Made by a program: the position numbers and the translations under genes
DNA from: F23-D06 sp963603365
GTDB taxonomy: Bacteria; Bacteroidota; Bacteroidia; Bacteroidales; WCHB1-69
Reading direction: 5' to 3'
Length of the DNA stretch: 64,000 nucleotides
Assembly (NCBI GenBank): GCA_963603365.1
Contig: CAVCMI010000025.1
Coordinates: 19,803-83,802 of the forward strand
Part shown: positions 10,215 through 19,227 of the stretch, piece after piece
Position numbering within the stretch: the stretch's first letter is position 1
Layout: each line of letters begins with the position of its first letter
Notes under the pieces: model-generated
The model's input: only the letters and a program-made list of their open reading frames with translations
Databases searched by the model: none
What the model was told of the DNA's origin: nothing

Positions 10215-11054
10215 TTATGCGCCAATCTGACGGCGGATGAATCCCGTGCAGGCAAGGTTTTTGTCAGAACTCTTGATATAGTCGCGGACATTCTGTTTGC
10301 CGTCGCCGCCCATGACCAGGATCTGGTACATAAGGGTGCTCTCTTTGAAGAACTTGTTGAGTTTTCCTTGAGCGATTTTCTCAACCATCTCTTCGGGTTT
10401 GCCCTCTTGGCGTACCAGTTCGCGGTTGATTTCCATTTCGTGGTCGATAACCTCTTGCGGCACGCTGGTCTCGTCAAGCGCCACGGGGCTCATGGCGGTG
10501 ATGTGCAGCGCCACGTTATGTGCAACGGTCTTGGCATTGTCGTCTGCCTTGTTGAATCCAACGAGCGTGGCTTTGTGGTTGCCCATGTGGTTGTATGCTT
10601 CCACGTAAGCGGCTTCCATGACATCAAGGTGTGGAAGTTCGATTTTCTCGCCTGTCTTGCCGGTAAGCTCTGTCAGTTTTTCAGACACTTTCATGCCGTC
10701 AATCGTCATGTCAAGGAGTTCCTCTCGGGTGTTGATGCCGGCTTCCATAGCCTTGTCCATCAAGTTGTCCACAAATTGTACGAACTCGTCACCCTTGCCG
10801 ACGAAGTCTGTTTCGCAAGCCACAGCCAACAAGTATCCTTTGGTGTGGTCAGCGTTGGTTTTGGCAAGAAGTCTTCCCTCGTTTGATTCGCGGTCGGCAC
10901 GTTTGGCGGCTACTTTCTGACCCTTTTTGCGAAGGATGTCGATGGCTTTCTCAAAATCGCCCTCGGCCTCTACCAGGGCTTTTTTGCAGTCCATCATTCC
11001 GATGCCGGTTTGTTGTCTCAATTTATTTACATCAGCGGCTGATATAGTTGCCAT
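10215..11054 (-). CDS. tsf: Translation elongation factor Ts
   Basis: 279 residues. The N-terminal UBA-like motif has the EF-Ts signature LRQQTGIGMMDCKKAL near residues 13-28, followed by the core exchange domain (ACETDFVGKGDEF; HNVALHITAMSP). It catalyses GDP/GTP exchange on EF-Tu. It is the last gene of the ribosomal unit, 29 bp after rpsB, and ends at a strong terminator. Confidence 0.97.
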   Translation of the reverse strand: MATISAADVNKLRQQTGIGMMDCKKALVEAEGDFEKAIDILRKKGQKVAAKRADRESNEGRLLAKTNADHTKGYLLAVACETDFVGKGDEFVQFVDNLMDKAMEAGINTREELLDMTIDGMKVSEKLTELTGKTGEKIELPHLDVMEAAYVEAYNHMGNHKATLVGFNKADDNAKTVAHNVALHITAMSPVALDETSVPQEVIDHEMEINRELVRQEGKPEEMVEKIAQGKLNKFFKESTLMYQILVMGGDGKQNVRDYIKSSDKNLACTGFIRRQIGA

Positions 11055-11083
11055 AATTAAAAATCTTAATAGGGTTTATAATA

Positions 11084-11896
11084 TTATTTTCTGCTAACGG
11101 GACGACGGGACATCGTGCGTCTGCGTCTGCCGTCTCTGTTGTCCTCGTTCTCGTTCTGCTCCTCGTTGTTTTCTGTCTCCTCTTCTTCAACTTGTGCATC
11201 CTTGTTCATTTCGCGTTCGGCAAGCCCTTCCTTGATGGCTTCGCAGATGCTCTTCAAGATGATGGCGATGGATTTTGAAGCGTCGTCGTTTGCCGGAATC
11301 GGGAAGTCTACGGAGTTGGGGTTGGAATTGGTGTCCACGATTGCAAAAGTCGGGATGGCCAACTTGCGAGCCTCTGCCAGTGCGATGTGCTCTTTCATAA
11401 TGTCAACGATGAACACGGCGGCAGGGAGACGGGAAAGGTCGGCGATAGAACCGAGGTTCTTCTCGAGTTTTGCCCTTTCACGCTGAATCTGAAGTCTTTC
11501 GCGTTTTGAGATGTTGTTGAATTGAGGGCTTTCAATCAGACGGTCAATGTCGCCCATTTTCTTCACGGCTTTGCGGATGGTGAAGAAGTTGGTGAGCATG
11601 CCGCCAGGCCAACGTTCTGTCACATAGGGCATGCCGACTTCCTTAACCATTGAAGAAACGGTCTCTTTAGCCTGTTTCTTCGTGGCGACGAAGAGGATTT
11701 TGCGCCCTGACTTCGCGATCTGCTTTGCAGCGGCGGCGGCTTCGTCCACTTTCTCTATGGTCTTGTTGAGGTCGATGATATGGATGCCGTTTTTCTCCAT
11801 GAAAATATAAGGAGCCATGGCGGGATTCCATTTTCTTTTGAGGTGTCCGAAATGACAGCCTGCATCTAATAATTCTTCAAATTGTAATGATGACAT
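11084..11896 (-). CDS. rpsB: Small ribosomal subunit protein S2
   Basis: 270 residues. The S2 core includes LLDAGCHFGHLKRKWNP near the N terminus, the RWPGGMLTNFFTIRKAVKK segment, and the IPTFAIVDTNSNP region. An additional tail of about 45 residues after the core is first very acidic (runs of Glu/Asn), then arginine-rich (GRRRRTMSRRPVSRK). It is followed by tsf as in most bacteria and preceded by a 115-bp gap containing a strong hairpin, which may be an autoregulatory leader. Confidence 0.97.
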   Translation of the reverse strand: MSSLQFEELLDAGCHFGHLKRKWNPAMAPYIFMEKNGIHIIDLNKTIEKVDEAAAAAKQIAKSGRKILFVATKKQAKETVSSMVKEVGMPYVTERWPGGMLTNFFTIRKAVKKMGDIDRLIESPQFNNISKRERLQIQRERAKLEKNLGSIADLSRLPAAVFIVDIMKEHIALAEARKLAIPTFAIVDTNSNPNSVDFPIPANDDASKSIAIILKSICEAIKEGLAEREMNKDAQVEEEETENNEEQNENEDNRDGRRRRTMSRRPVSRK

Positions 11897-11930
11897 TTTT
11901 CTTTTTTTTATTGTTTACATTCTTGAAAGC

Positions 11931-11966
11931 AACCATAGAGTAGTTCAAGCAGAAATCTCTACGGTT
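11931..11966 (-). promoter_or_regulatory. Hairpin in the rpsI-rpsB gap, candidate S2 leader
   Basis: On the minus strand AACCGTAGAG (11966-11957) pairs over all 10 positions, with one G-U, with CTCTATGGTT (11940-11931), leaving a 16-nt loop. No U tract follows, so it is not a simple terminator. It ends 34 nt before the rpsB ATG. Ribosomal protein S2 autoregulates its own leader in some bacteria; assigning that role here is inference. Confidence 0.55.
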
Positions 11967-12011
11967 TCGATACTAAACAAGCTAACGTCAAATAATGCGT
12001 ATTGGTTAATG

Positions 12012-12398
12012 CTAACGTTTGCTGAACTGGAATCTCTTGCGGGCTTTCGGTTGACCCGGTTTCTTGCGTTCCACCATACGGGGGTCGCGGCGAAGGAAGC
12101 CTTGTGACTTCATGGCCGGACGGAGTTCCGGATTGATTTCGATAAGCGCTTTTGCAATGGCCATTCTCAAGGCCTCAGCCTGGCCGGTGACGCCGCCGCC
12201 GTCAAGGTTGGCCTTGATGTCGTATTGACCCATCACCTGTGCCAACTGCAGCGGCTGTTCAACCTTGTACTGCAGGGTGGGGACGCAAAAATAGTCCTTG
12301 TAGTCACGGTTGTTGACCATGATTTGACCGCTGCCGCTTTTGATGTACAGGCGGGCAACCGCGGTTTTTCTTCTGCCTAATGTATTAATTACTTCCAT
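12012..12398 (-). CDS. rpsI: Small ribosomal subunit protein S9
   Basis: 128 residues with the S9 pattern: N-terminal LGRRKTAVARLYIKSGSG, the GGGVTGQAEALRMAIAKAL segment, and the basic C terminus KPGQPKARKRFQFSKR, whose end reaches the P-site tRNA in ribosomes. It starts 5 bp downstream of rplM, the normal L13-S9 pairing. Confidence 0.97.
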   Translation of the reverse strand: MEVINTLGRRKTAVARLYIKSGSGQIMVNNRDYKDYFCVPTLQYKVEQPLQLAQVMGQYDIKANLDGGGVTGQAEALRMAIAKALIEINPELRPAMKSQGFLRRDPRMVERKKPGQPKARKRFQFSKR

Positions 12399-12403
12399 TT
12401 TTG

Positions 12404-12859
12404 TTATTTGAGGTCTTTAACGTTGATTGATTTGGGGTTTTGGGCTGCATGAGGATGTTCGGGTCCTACATAGATGTGGAGGTTGCGGTACAATTGGGCG
12501 CCAAGCTTGTTCTTCGGAAGCATCCCCTTGATGGCATGCTCCAGAATGCGCTCCGGATATTTGCGCATAACCTCTTTAGGCGTGGCGAAACGCTGTCCGC
12601 CAGGGTACGTTGTGTGATGAACGTACTCTTTGTCCGTCCATTTGCTGCCGGTGAACCTGACCTTCTCGGCGTTAATGATGATGACGTAGTCACCGCAGTC
12701 GAAACTCGGCGTGTAATAAGTCTTGTTCTTGCCTTTCAAAATGCGTGCCACTGCCGTTGCAAGGCGGCCGACTACCATTTCCTGGGCATCAATCAAGACC
12801 CACTCTTTCTTGACAATATTCTTGTTCGCCGAAATTGTTTTGTAACTTACTGCATCCAT
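12404..12859 (-). CDS. rplM: Large ribosomal subunit protein L13
   Basis: 151 residues. Features are WVLIDAQEMVVGRLATAVA near residue 20, DCGDYVIIINAEKVRFTGSKW, and the L13 signature in HAIKGMLPKNKLGAQLYRNLHIYVGPEHPH. First gene of the rplM-rpsI-rpsB-tsf unit, with a promoter about 115 bp upstream. Confidence 0.97.
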   Translation of the reverse strand: MDAVSYKTISANKNIVKKEWVLIDAQEMVVGRLATAVARILKGKNKTYYTPSFDCGDYVIIINAEKVRFTGSKWTDKEYVHHTTYPGGQRFATPKEVMRKYPERILEHAIKGMLPKNKLGAQLYRNLHIYVGPEHPHAAQNPKSINVKDLK

Positions 12860-13002
12860 TTTTTCAGTTTGTTGTTTGTTTTTTGGAAGATGTCTTCACC
12901 CACATCCCCCTGATTTCTAATTAATTTTCCTTTTCTAACACAAGGACAATAATCGGTATAATTAAGGCGCGCAAAAATACACTTTTTTCGGTACGGCGCA
13001 AC
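12860..13002 (-). promoter_or_regulatory. Promoter and leader of the rplM operon
   Basis: A -7 box TATTTTTG lies at 12979-12972 (minus strand). A GTTG, three of four matches to the -33 TTTG, is 19 bp upstream at 13002-12999. The transcript leader would be about 105 nt and contains a small hairpin (GATGT paired with ACATC across an 8-nt loop, about 12888-12905). An L13-binding leader is possible but not shown. Confidence 0.55.
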
Positions 13003-13079
13003 CGCGGCAAAGTTTTTTTATTCAACACGTTTGTATCGGCATTCTTCCCGATGGCCTTGCCTTCAGGAAGGCAGCGTGC

Positions 13080-14495
13080 CTAAATCTTGTATGTCTTGAC
13101 GCTGCTCTTGGACTTCCGGCTGTTTTCGTCAGTCCCGTTCTCGTGTACACCCGTGCCCGGCGTGACCGTAATCTGATAGTCTTGGGTGGAGAGCGTGCGG
13201 TAGGCCCCCATTTCGAAGTTGAAGTAGGAGATGGTTGCGGCAGGTATCAAATAGACACCTTCTGAATGGGGGATGAGCGTGTATTTGAATGTCTTGGATC
13301 CCGTGACCTGATCGCTCTTCGCATTTATGTGTTCCGTGATGCGCGGTCTCGTCACGTCAAAGTCGGCAGGAAAGTCAATGGCAAGGTTGTCAGCCGTGAT
13401 GTGGTGCAGATTGCCGGTGCCGGAAATGGTTACCGTGAGCGTCATAGGACTGTTGACAGCGGTTTCCGTCTTGCTGACCGACGAACTTACGGTGAAGTTG
13501 CCCACAATCTCTGTCTTGTCGGTAGTGAGCGTGCCTGGCATGGCTTTTACTTTCAGTTGCAGGTCGTTGGAAGTCAGGCTGACCTCTTTTCGTCTGGTGG
13601 TGTTGAACATTCCCCAGAAAGGGTCTTGGGCCGTTGCCGGCAGCATAGCGTACATTGTGAGGTTGAGTTTGGGGATGGTTAACTTGCCCGTACGGGTCGG
13701 ATAAACTGCGGTCTGCTTGATTATAAACACGTTGTATTCTTTTCCGTTTAACGTTTCGGTGGTTTGCCGGGCACGGCCGGGTGTCTCGAGCGCGTCTATC
13801 CAAAGCCCTTCTGCCGTTGAGAATGCAGCACGTTCAATGCTGTATCCCGATATTTCAGGTTTGATGTAAAGCTTGTGCGTCACAACCACGGCTTCGCCTT
13901 GATAGGCCTCGAGTTGCGATGCCGTGGCTTTCAGCAAGATGTCGTCTTTGCCGATTTTGTCGTCAACCTGCACCCTCTTTTTAGGGTTGTCGTTTCCTGA
14001 TTGCTGCCGCTGACTCCCGAACGGCCACTCCGGCATGCTGAAGTCCCAATGAAACCAGTTGTCCTGACTTCTCCAGGAATCCTCCTGCTGGGCAATCTTT
14101 GGAACTTTCACCACCTTCACGGTCACAAAGTCGGTTTTGATGATCTTTCCCTCTACCGATATGGTGACGCCGGGGATGGAGAACTCACCCTCTTTGTTGC
14201 CGACCAAATAATAGGTATATGTATAGGATGTTGACTTCTCAATGTTGCCGTTTGTCATCGAGATGGAGACGCTGGAGCCTACCGAAGGACCGCTTACCAG
14301 TTCAAATTTACCGAAGTCGGAAGAGATGATTTCGCCTTTTTCGTTTGTAGAGACGGTGTATTGGAATTGCTGCCCTACGCCAACTTCTGACGGGGCTTTG
14401 GCTGTGCACGAAAGGTCTGATTGGCTATGCCCGGCCAATGCGCAAAGGATGATGCCGGAGATGCAGATTGTTCTTATAAAGTTGAGATTTGCCAT
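13080..14495 (-). CDS. BatD-like protein (aerotolerance family), short and without C-terminal anchor
   Basis: 471 residues with an N-terminal signal segment (IRTICISGIILCALAGHSQ). The BatD/Bat-family body follows: repeated Ig-like beta domains, VGVGQQFQYTVSTN, the FELVSGPSVGSSVS motif, YLVGNKEGEFSIPG and a second Ig segment ending near residue 440. Full BatD proteins usually run beyond 550 residues and end in a membrane span. This one stops in a polar Lys/Ser tail with no membrane helix, and none of the usual partners (MoxR, BatA/B/C/E) is adjacent. It may be a secreted or shortened paralogue. Role unproven. Confidence 0.8.
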   Translation of the reverse strand: MANLNFIRTICISGIILCALAGHSQSDLSCTAKAPSEVGVGQQFQYTVSTNEKGEIISSDFGKFELVSGPSVGSSVSISMTNGNIEKSTSYTYTYYLVGNKEGEFSIPGVTISVEGKIIKTDFVTVKVVKVPKIAQQEDSWRSQDNWFHWDFSMPEWPFGSQRQQSGNDNPKKRVQVDDKIGKDDILLKATASQLEAYQGEAVVVTHKLYIKPEISGYSIERAAFSTAEGLWIDALETPGRARQTTETLNGKEYNVFIIKQTAVYPTRTGKLTIPKLNLTMYAMLPATAQDPFWGMFNTTRRKEVSLTSNDLQLKVKAMPGTLTTDKTEIVGNFTVSSSVSKTETAVNSPMTLTVTISGTGNLHHITADNLAIDFPADFDVTRPRITEHINAKSDQVTGSKTFKYTLIPHSEGVYLIPAATISYFNFEMGAYRTLSTQDYQITVTPGTGVHENGTDENSRKSKSSVKTYKI

Positions 14496-14586
14496 GATTT
14501 GATCTGTTTTTCAAACAACGTTTGTGTAAACGTTGGGGATGCGATAATATTGTATGGAAAAGCATGGCAGTTTGCCGAGGCAGGGT

Positions 14587-15117
14587 TCAGCGGATATAGG
14601 GCTTGACGGCTTCCCACAGTACGATGCCGGCGGCTACTGACACGTTGAGGGAGTGTTTTGTTCCGAACTGCGGAATCTCGACGGCTCCGTCGCATAACGG
14701 AAGGAGCCGTTCGTCCACACCAAAAACCTCATTGCCGAGCACCAGCGCAATTCTGCCGGCGTCCGGGAAGTCGAAATGATGTAGTTCCCGGGCTTCGTCC
14801 ACCTGCTCGACGGCAAAAATCTGATACCCCGAATGTTTCAGTTGCAGCAGAAGGGCGGCGGCATCTTCCACATGCTCCCAGTCCACGCTTTCGGTGGCGC
14901 CGAGGGCGGTTTTGTTGATTTCCTTGTGCGGCGGACAGGCGGTGATGCCGCAGAGATAGAGCTTCTCCGCATTGAAAGCGTCGCAGGTGCGAAAGACAGA
15001 GCCGACATTGTACATGCTTCTGATGTTGTCCAACACAACCGTTACAGGGTTCTTGTGCTGCTCCTTGAATTGCGCTGTGCTTACGCGGTGCAGTTCGTCG
15101 GTGGTGAGTTTTTTCAT
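14587..15117 (-). CDS. SpoU/TrmH-family RNA 2'-O-methyltransferase
   Basis: 176 residues forming a lone SPOUT domain. Motif 1 is NIRSMYNVGSVFRT (31-44), motif 2 LVLGNEVFGV, and motif 3 IPQFGTKHSLNVSVAAGIVLWE near the end; the trefoil knot and AdoMet site are therefore intact. There is no extra N-terminal substrate domain, so the target (tRNA or rRNA) cannot be named. It starts 2 bp after the dnaB stop and is probably co-transcribed with dnaB. Confidence 0.88.
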   Translation of the reverse strand: MKKLTTDELHRVSTAQFKEQHKNPVTVVLDNIRSMYNVGSVFRTCDAFNAEKLYLCGITACPPHKEINKTALGATESVDWEHVEDAAALLLQLKHSGYQIFAVEQVDEARELHHFDFPDAGRIALVLGNEVFGVDERLLPLCDGAVEIPQFGTKHSLNVSVAAGIVLWEAVKPYIR

Positions 15118-15119
15118 GG

Positions 15120-16679
15120 TTAGAACGGAAAGTCGCTGTCAGATTGGTCGTTGTCCGGAGCGGTCGAGAAGTCGTCGTTCATGCTGCTCTCCAGGATGTC
15201 AAAGTTTTGGTTAGGGCGGATTGAAATGTCGGTGAAGGTGTTGTCTGCTCCGCCATATGTTTGGTCAACGTCTGTAAATTTTGTGAATTGGCTGATGAAG
15301 CGCACTCTCACATCGCCGGTGCTTCCGTGGCGGTTCTTGGCAAACATGATTTCTGCCAGTCCTGCCGACGGGGTCTGGTCCTCAAAGGTGTCAATGTTGT
15401 AGTATTCAGGGCGGTAGAGGAAGAGAACCATGTCAGCATCTTGCTCAATAGACCCCGACTCGCGCAGGTCTGAAAGCATAGGCCGGCGGTTTCCGCCGCG
15501 CGTCTCTACCGACCGGTTCAACTGCGACAGCGCGATGATAGGCACGTTCAGTTCCTTTGCAAGCGCTTTCAGAGAACGTGAGATGGTGCTGATTTCCTGC
15601 TCGCGATTGCCGCCTTTGCCGGAAACATCATTGCTGCCTCGCATCAATTGCAGGTAGTCCACGATAACCATCTGGATGCCGTATTTGTGCTTGAGCCGTC
15701 TGCATTTCGCCCTGAGGTCGAATACCGTGAGGGCGGGCGTGTCGTCAATGATGAGGTTGGAACTCTGCAATGTTCCGATGCTCTCCACCAGTTTGATCCA
15801 TTCGTTTTCAGAAAGGTCTCCCTTTGAGATGTGGTCAGAGGGGATGCCCGATTCCATCGAGAATAGGCGCTGCACCAATTGTGTGGCAGACATTTCGAGG
15901 GAGAAGAATGCCACAGGCATGTCTGCATCGATGGCGGCATTGCGCGCAATGGAGAGCACAAAGGAGGTTTTGCCCATGCCGGGACGGCCGGCTGCAATGA
16001 TGAGGTCCGACTTCTGCCAGCCGCCAGTCTTCTCGTCCAGGCTGCGTATGCCTGACGGTACGCCTTGCAACTGGTCCGAGTTCTTGCGGATTCTTTCCAG
16101 CTCGTCTAATGTGGAACTTACTACCTGATGAAGCAACCTGCTGTCCCTCTTGAAGTTGTTTTCGACAATGTTGAAAATTTTGCTCTCGGCGTTGTCGAGC
16201 AGGTCGAGCACGTCATTGCTCTCGTCGAATGAGTCTGAAATGATTTCGTTGCAGTTCCGGATGAGTTCACGGGCGACGAATTTCTCCATGATGATGCGCG
16301 CATGATACTCGACGTTGGCGGAAGAGGCGACCTGGTTGGTGAGGGAGGCAAGGTAAGAGGCTCCGCCAACCAAATCCAGCATCTTCTCTTTGCGGAGTTC
16401 GTTCGTTACCGTGAGCAAGTCTATAGGCTGCGCCTGCGAAAAGAGCGTTTCGATGGCATGGAAGATGTGTTGGTGCGCTTCCAGATAGAACATCTTCTCG
16501 GAGAGAAAGTCCAGCACGGAACTTACGGAGTTGTCGTTGAACATCAGCGCCCCCAATACGGCGGCCTCGAACTCAACCGCCTGTGGTGTGATCTTTCCGG
16601 CATTCCCCAAGGTGTTCTCAATGCGATTATAGGATAAGCCTTTTGAGACCTTGTTTTCGGTAACAAGTTTGTTTTCCAT
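15120..16679 (-). CDS. dnaB: Replicative DNA helicase DnaB
   Basis: 519 residues. The N-terminal helical domain covers about residues 33-135, then the linker and RecA-like motor. Walker A is GRPGMGKTS at 231-239, Walker B lies in MVIVDYLQLM, and the SQLNRSVETRGGNRRPMLSDLRESGSIEQDAD block is present. No intein. The C-terminal tail is acidic and ends SDSDFPF, resembling the tip of single-strand-binding protein tails. It unwinds DNA at the fork. It is followed without a gap by the SpoU methylase. Confidence 0.96.
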   Translation of the reverse strand: MENKLVTENKVSKGLSYNRIENTLGNAGKITPQAVEFEAAVLGALMFNDNSVSSVLDFLSEKMFYLEAHQHIFHAIETLFSQAQPIDLLTVTNELRKEKMLDLVGGASYLASLTNQVASSANVEYHARIIMEKFVARELIRNCNEIISDSFDESNDVLDLLDNAESKIFNIVENNFKRDSRLLHQVVSSTLDELERIRKNSDQLQGVPSGIRSLDEKTGGWQKSDLIIAAGRPGMGKTSFVLSIARNAAIDADMPVAFFSLEMSATQLVQRLFSMESGIPSDHISKGDLSENEWIKLVESIGTLQSSNLIIDDTPALTVFDLRAKCRRLKHKYGIQMVIVDYLQLMRGSNDVSGKGGNREQEISTISRSLKALAKELNVPIIALSQLNRSVETRGGNRRPMLSDLRESGSIEQDADMVLFLYRPEYYNIDTFEDQTPSAGLAEIMFAKNRHGSTGDVRVRFISQFTKFTDVDQTYGGADNTFTDISIRPNQNFDILESSMNDDFSTAPDNDQSDSDFPF

Positions 16680-16826
16680 AAGTTATGTTTAAATAAAGAA
16701 TGATGTCGATAGGATTGCAAAAGTCCGAAAAAAAAAGGAGAAGACACACGCTTCCCCGATAAACTTATGAACAAATGATGAGAGGACGGAAGATGGTTTT
16801 AAGGAAGAGACCCGTCAACGGAGGTG

Positions 16827-19028
16827 TCAGGGAAGCAGGTTGTCGAGCAGTTGGAGGTATTCGGCCGACTCGTCAAGAATCTGCTTGATGGCCGCATTGT
16901 CGCTGAGTTTACCTATGACAGCGTCTTTTTCGGCCTCGTTGCGGAATGTGGCGTTCCGGAACTCGTTGTCGTAGTCTTTCTTGCGCGTGACAAACACCTG
17001 GTCGCAGATGAACTGCTGTATCCGTTTGGCTTCGGCAACGGCATTGTGCCACATCTCGTCTGTCAGCCCGGCGACTTCATTGCCGTAGAGCGTGAGGAGG
17101 GAGAAGTATGAATGGCGCAGTTTCTCTTTCGGGTATGAGTCCCAGATCTCGTCATAGCGACCGTGTATTTCATCCCACGAGTTGAGTACGTTGCTGTTGA
17201 TGTCGCGGATGAGGTTCTGGACATCATAGTTGTGCATCAGTTGCCCTCCCATATTGACCCATGGGTCTTTCATATTGTTTTTGAACTCAAGGGCGAGGTC
17301 GCGGATGCCGGTGCCGGGGTTGTCTTTCAGATAAAGGGCGATGTTTCGGACGGCATAAAAGACAATCATGTCAGCGTAGGCGTTGTAGGCCTCTACGGGC
17401 TTGATGATGTGGACTTTGCGTTTGCTGCATTCTGTCCCTTCGCCGTAAACCGTTATTTTGCGGACCTTTTCGGGTTCGTGTTCCAACAATTGTTTGCCCG
17501 TTGCCCGAAGTGTGTCGTTGTCGGCCGGCAGGTCGCGTTCTGTGGCATTCAGGTATGATTTGGCTGTCCAGAGTTCCAGCAGTTTCCTGCCCTCCAGCAC
17601 CTCTTCGATAGTGTCGGGTGCGAAAGACTCGAACTCAATATGCTGGATTTTCCGTTTGCGGATGTCGCGGCTGCGGTATTTGGCGGCGTTGCGGGCAATG
17701 GCGAACATATTGTACATCCACCAATAGGCGGGCATCACTTCCAGTACATTGTCGGACACGTTGTTGTTGACGAGGCTGAACGGCAGTTGAATGTTCAGCT
17801 CGTGCGGGTAATCTCCCTTTGAGAGCAGGGTGAACGAGGCGAACTTGGAGGAGTGTTTGACGCTGGAGCATAGTCCGGGCCAGAAGCCGCGTCCAGCTAC
17901 GATCTCGCCGTCGGTGGCACGGCTGTTGTGGTTAGACCCGATGGTGGCACCTGCCGCCATATTGCTTTGTCCCATCACGCAGGCAGATATGAGAAACGAA
18001 TTGTTGTGGTGTTGTTCGTGCGCCGGGAATATGAGGTTGTTGAGCACTTCACAGCACGAGATGGTTGAATTGTCGCCCAACACGGAGTAAACCACTCTTG
18101 CGCCGTATTTGAGGGTGCAGTTGTCGCCTAATACAAACCGGGTGGCAACGGCAGAGTAGAAGATGTGGCATCCGTATCCGGCAATGCCGTTCACCATTAT
18201 CACGCCCTCGCCGATCTGGGTCGGCTCTTCTTTTGAGGAGTTGACAGTGATGTTCTTGAGTTTGTTGGCGCCTTTAATGTAACAGTAAGGCCCGATTTTG
18301 GCGTCTTTCAGAATCCAGGTGTTCTTGATGACGCAAGCCTCCCCGATGGTGCCGTAATAGCCCCGGTGGCTGTCCATGCTGTTTTGGGTGATTTCTTTGA
18401 GCCGTGTCTGCAATTGCTTGTTGTCGGCATATTTTGCCCACAGGTATGCGTCGGCGGTGATCATGCCGTCAAAGGGCAGGATGGCGCGTCCGCCGTTTTC
18501 GTTCATCACGTCCATCCAGATGCGGACATTCTCCGGCTCGCCCTCTTTGATGATGCCGTTGCCGAACTTGGCATGGTTGGTGTTCGATATTTCCTGGATG
18601 TTGAATAGGATGCAGCGGTCCCCGATGATGTAATTGGCCATATAATGCACGTCGTGGATGGCCACGTCATCGCCGATGTCGCACGATATGATGCTGCTTC
18701 CCGTGATGCCGGCCGGCAGCCTGAGGTCATGATATTGCAAGGTCACTTTCCGTATGCGCCCGATGCGTACCATGCCGAAGAAATGGTTGTTGCGCACCAT
18801 GTTGGTGTCAAATATGTCGGTGACCCAAAGGTCGTCCCAGTTGGAACAGGTGTTCCCGTTGATGACCAGTCGCTCTATCTCGTCAGAACGCAGATGACGC
18901 CAGCCCGTATCCGGCATTTTTGCCTGCAAGTTGCGGAAATAGAACTCGTCGTGGCCGTCGTGCAGATATTGGCTGTCTATGAAATTCTTGTGGATGCGGT
19001 CGTATGGGAGTATGGTTACGTTGTCCAT
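16827..19028 (-). CDS. DUF4954-like large left-handed beta-helix protein, function unknown
   Basis: 733 residues, no signal peptide. Residues of about 85-420 carry irregular hexapeptide-type repeats (for example IGDDVAIHD, IGDRCILFN, LGDNCTLKYGARV, LGDNSTISCCEV), as in left-handed beta-helix acyl- or nucleotidyltransferases. A helical C-terminal region of about 300 residues is rich in Lys and Glu. This architecture matches the Bacteroidota/spirochaete family annotated DUF4954 (probably with a DUF6819-type tail); family assignment is from memory of the sequence pattern. The fold suggests a sugar or nucleotide-sugar enzyme, but no active site can be named. It has its own promoter. Confidence 0.75.
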   Translation of the reverse strand: MDNVTILPYDRIHKNFIDSQYLHDGHDEFYFRNLQAKMPDTGWRHLRSDEIERLVINGNTCSNWDDLWVTDIFDTNMVRNNHFFGMVRIGRIRKVTLQYHDLRLPAGITGSSIISCDIGDDVAIHDVHYMANYIIGDRCILFNIQEISNTNHAKFGNGIIKEGEPENVRIWMDVMNENGGRAILPFDGMITADAYLWAKYADNKQLQTRLKEITQNSMDSHRGYYGTIGEACVIKNTWILKDAKIGPYCYIKGANKLKNITVNSSKEEPTQIGEGVIMVNGIAGYGCHIFYSAVATRFVLGDNCTLKYGARVVYSVLGDNSTISCCEVLNNLIFPAHEQHHNNSFLISACVMGQSNMAAGATIGSNHNSRATDGEIVAGRGFWPGLCSSVKHSSKFASFTLLSKGDYPHELNIQLPFSLVNNNVSDNVLEVMPAYWWMYNMFAIARNAAKYRSRDIRKRKIQHIEFESFAPDTIEEVLEGRKLLELWTAKSYLNATERDLPADNDTLRATGKQLLEHEPEKVRKITVYGEGTECSKRKVHIIKPVEAYNAYADMIVFYAVRNIALYLKDNPGTGIRDLALEFKNNMKDPWVNMGGQLMHNYDVQNLIRDINSNVLNSWDEIHGRYDEIWDSYPKEKLRHSYFSLLTLYGNEVAGLTDEMWHNAVAEAKRIQQFICDQVFVTRKKDYDNEFRNATFRNEAEKDAVIGKLSDNAAIKQILDESAEYLQLLDNLLP

Positions 19029-19106
19029 TGCGTATTGTTGTTTGTTGTGTCAGATTACAATGCTTGATGTAGAAAGAAAGTCCGATGGTTGTACCTTAAA
19101 AGGCTG

Positions 19107-19114
19107 CAAAAATA
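19107..19114 (-). promoter_or_regulatory. -7 box for the DUF4954-like gene
   Basis: TATTTTTG on the minus strand, 78 nt upstream of the start at 19028. No -33 match. Confidence 0.5.
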
Positions 19115-19227
19115 ACATTTTCGGAAAAACAATGCGGAATCATCCTAATGCCGATGTTCTTTGTGGTAATATTCAAGTAGCCGTGGGTTGACATGTTGTC
19201 AAAGTCTGCGTTTTTCGAGACGGCAAA

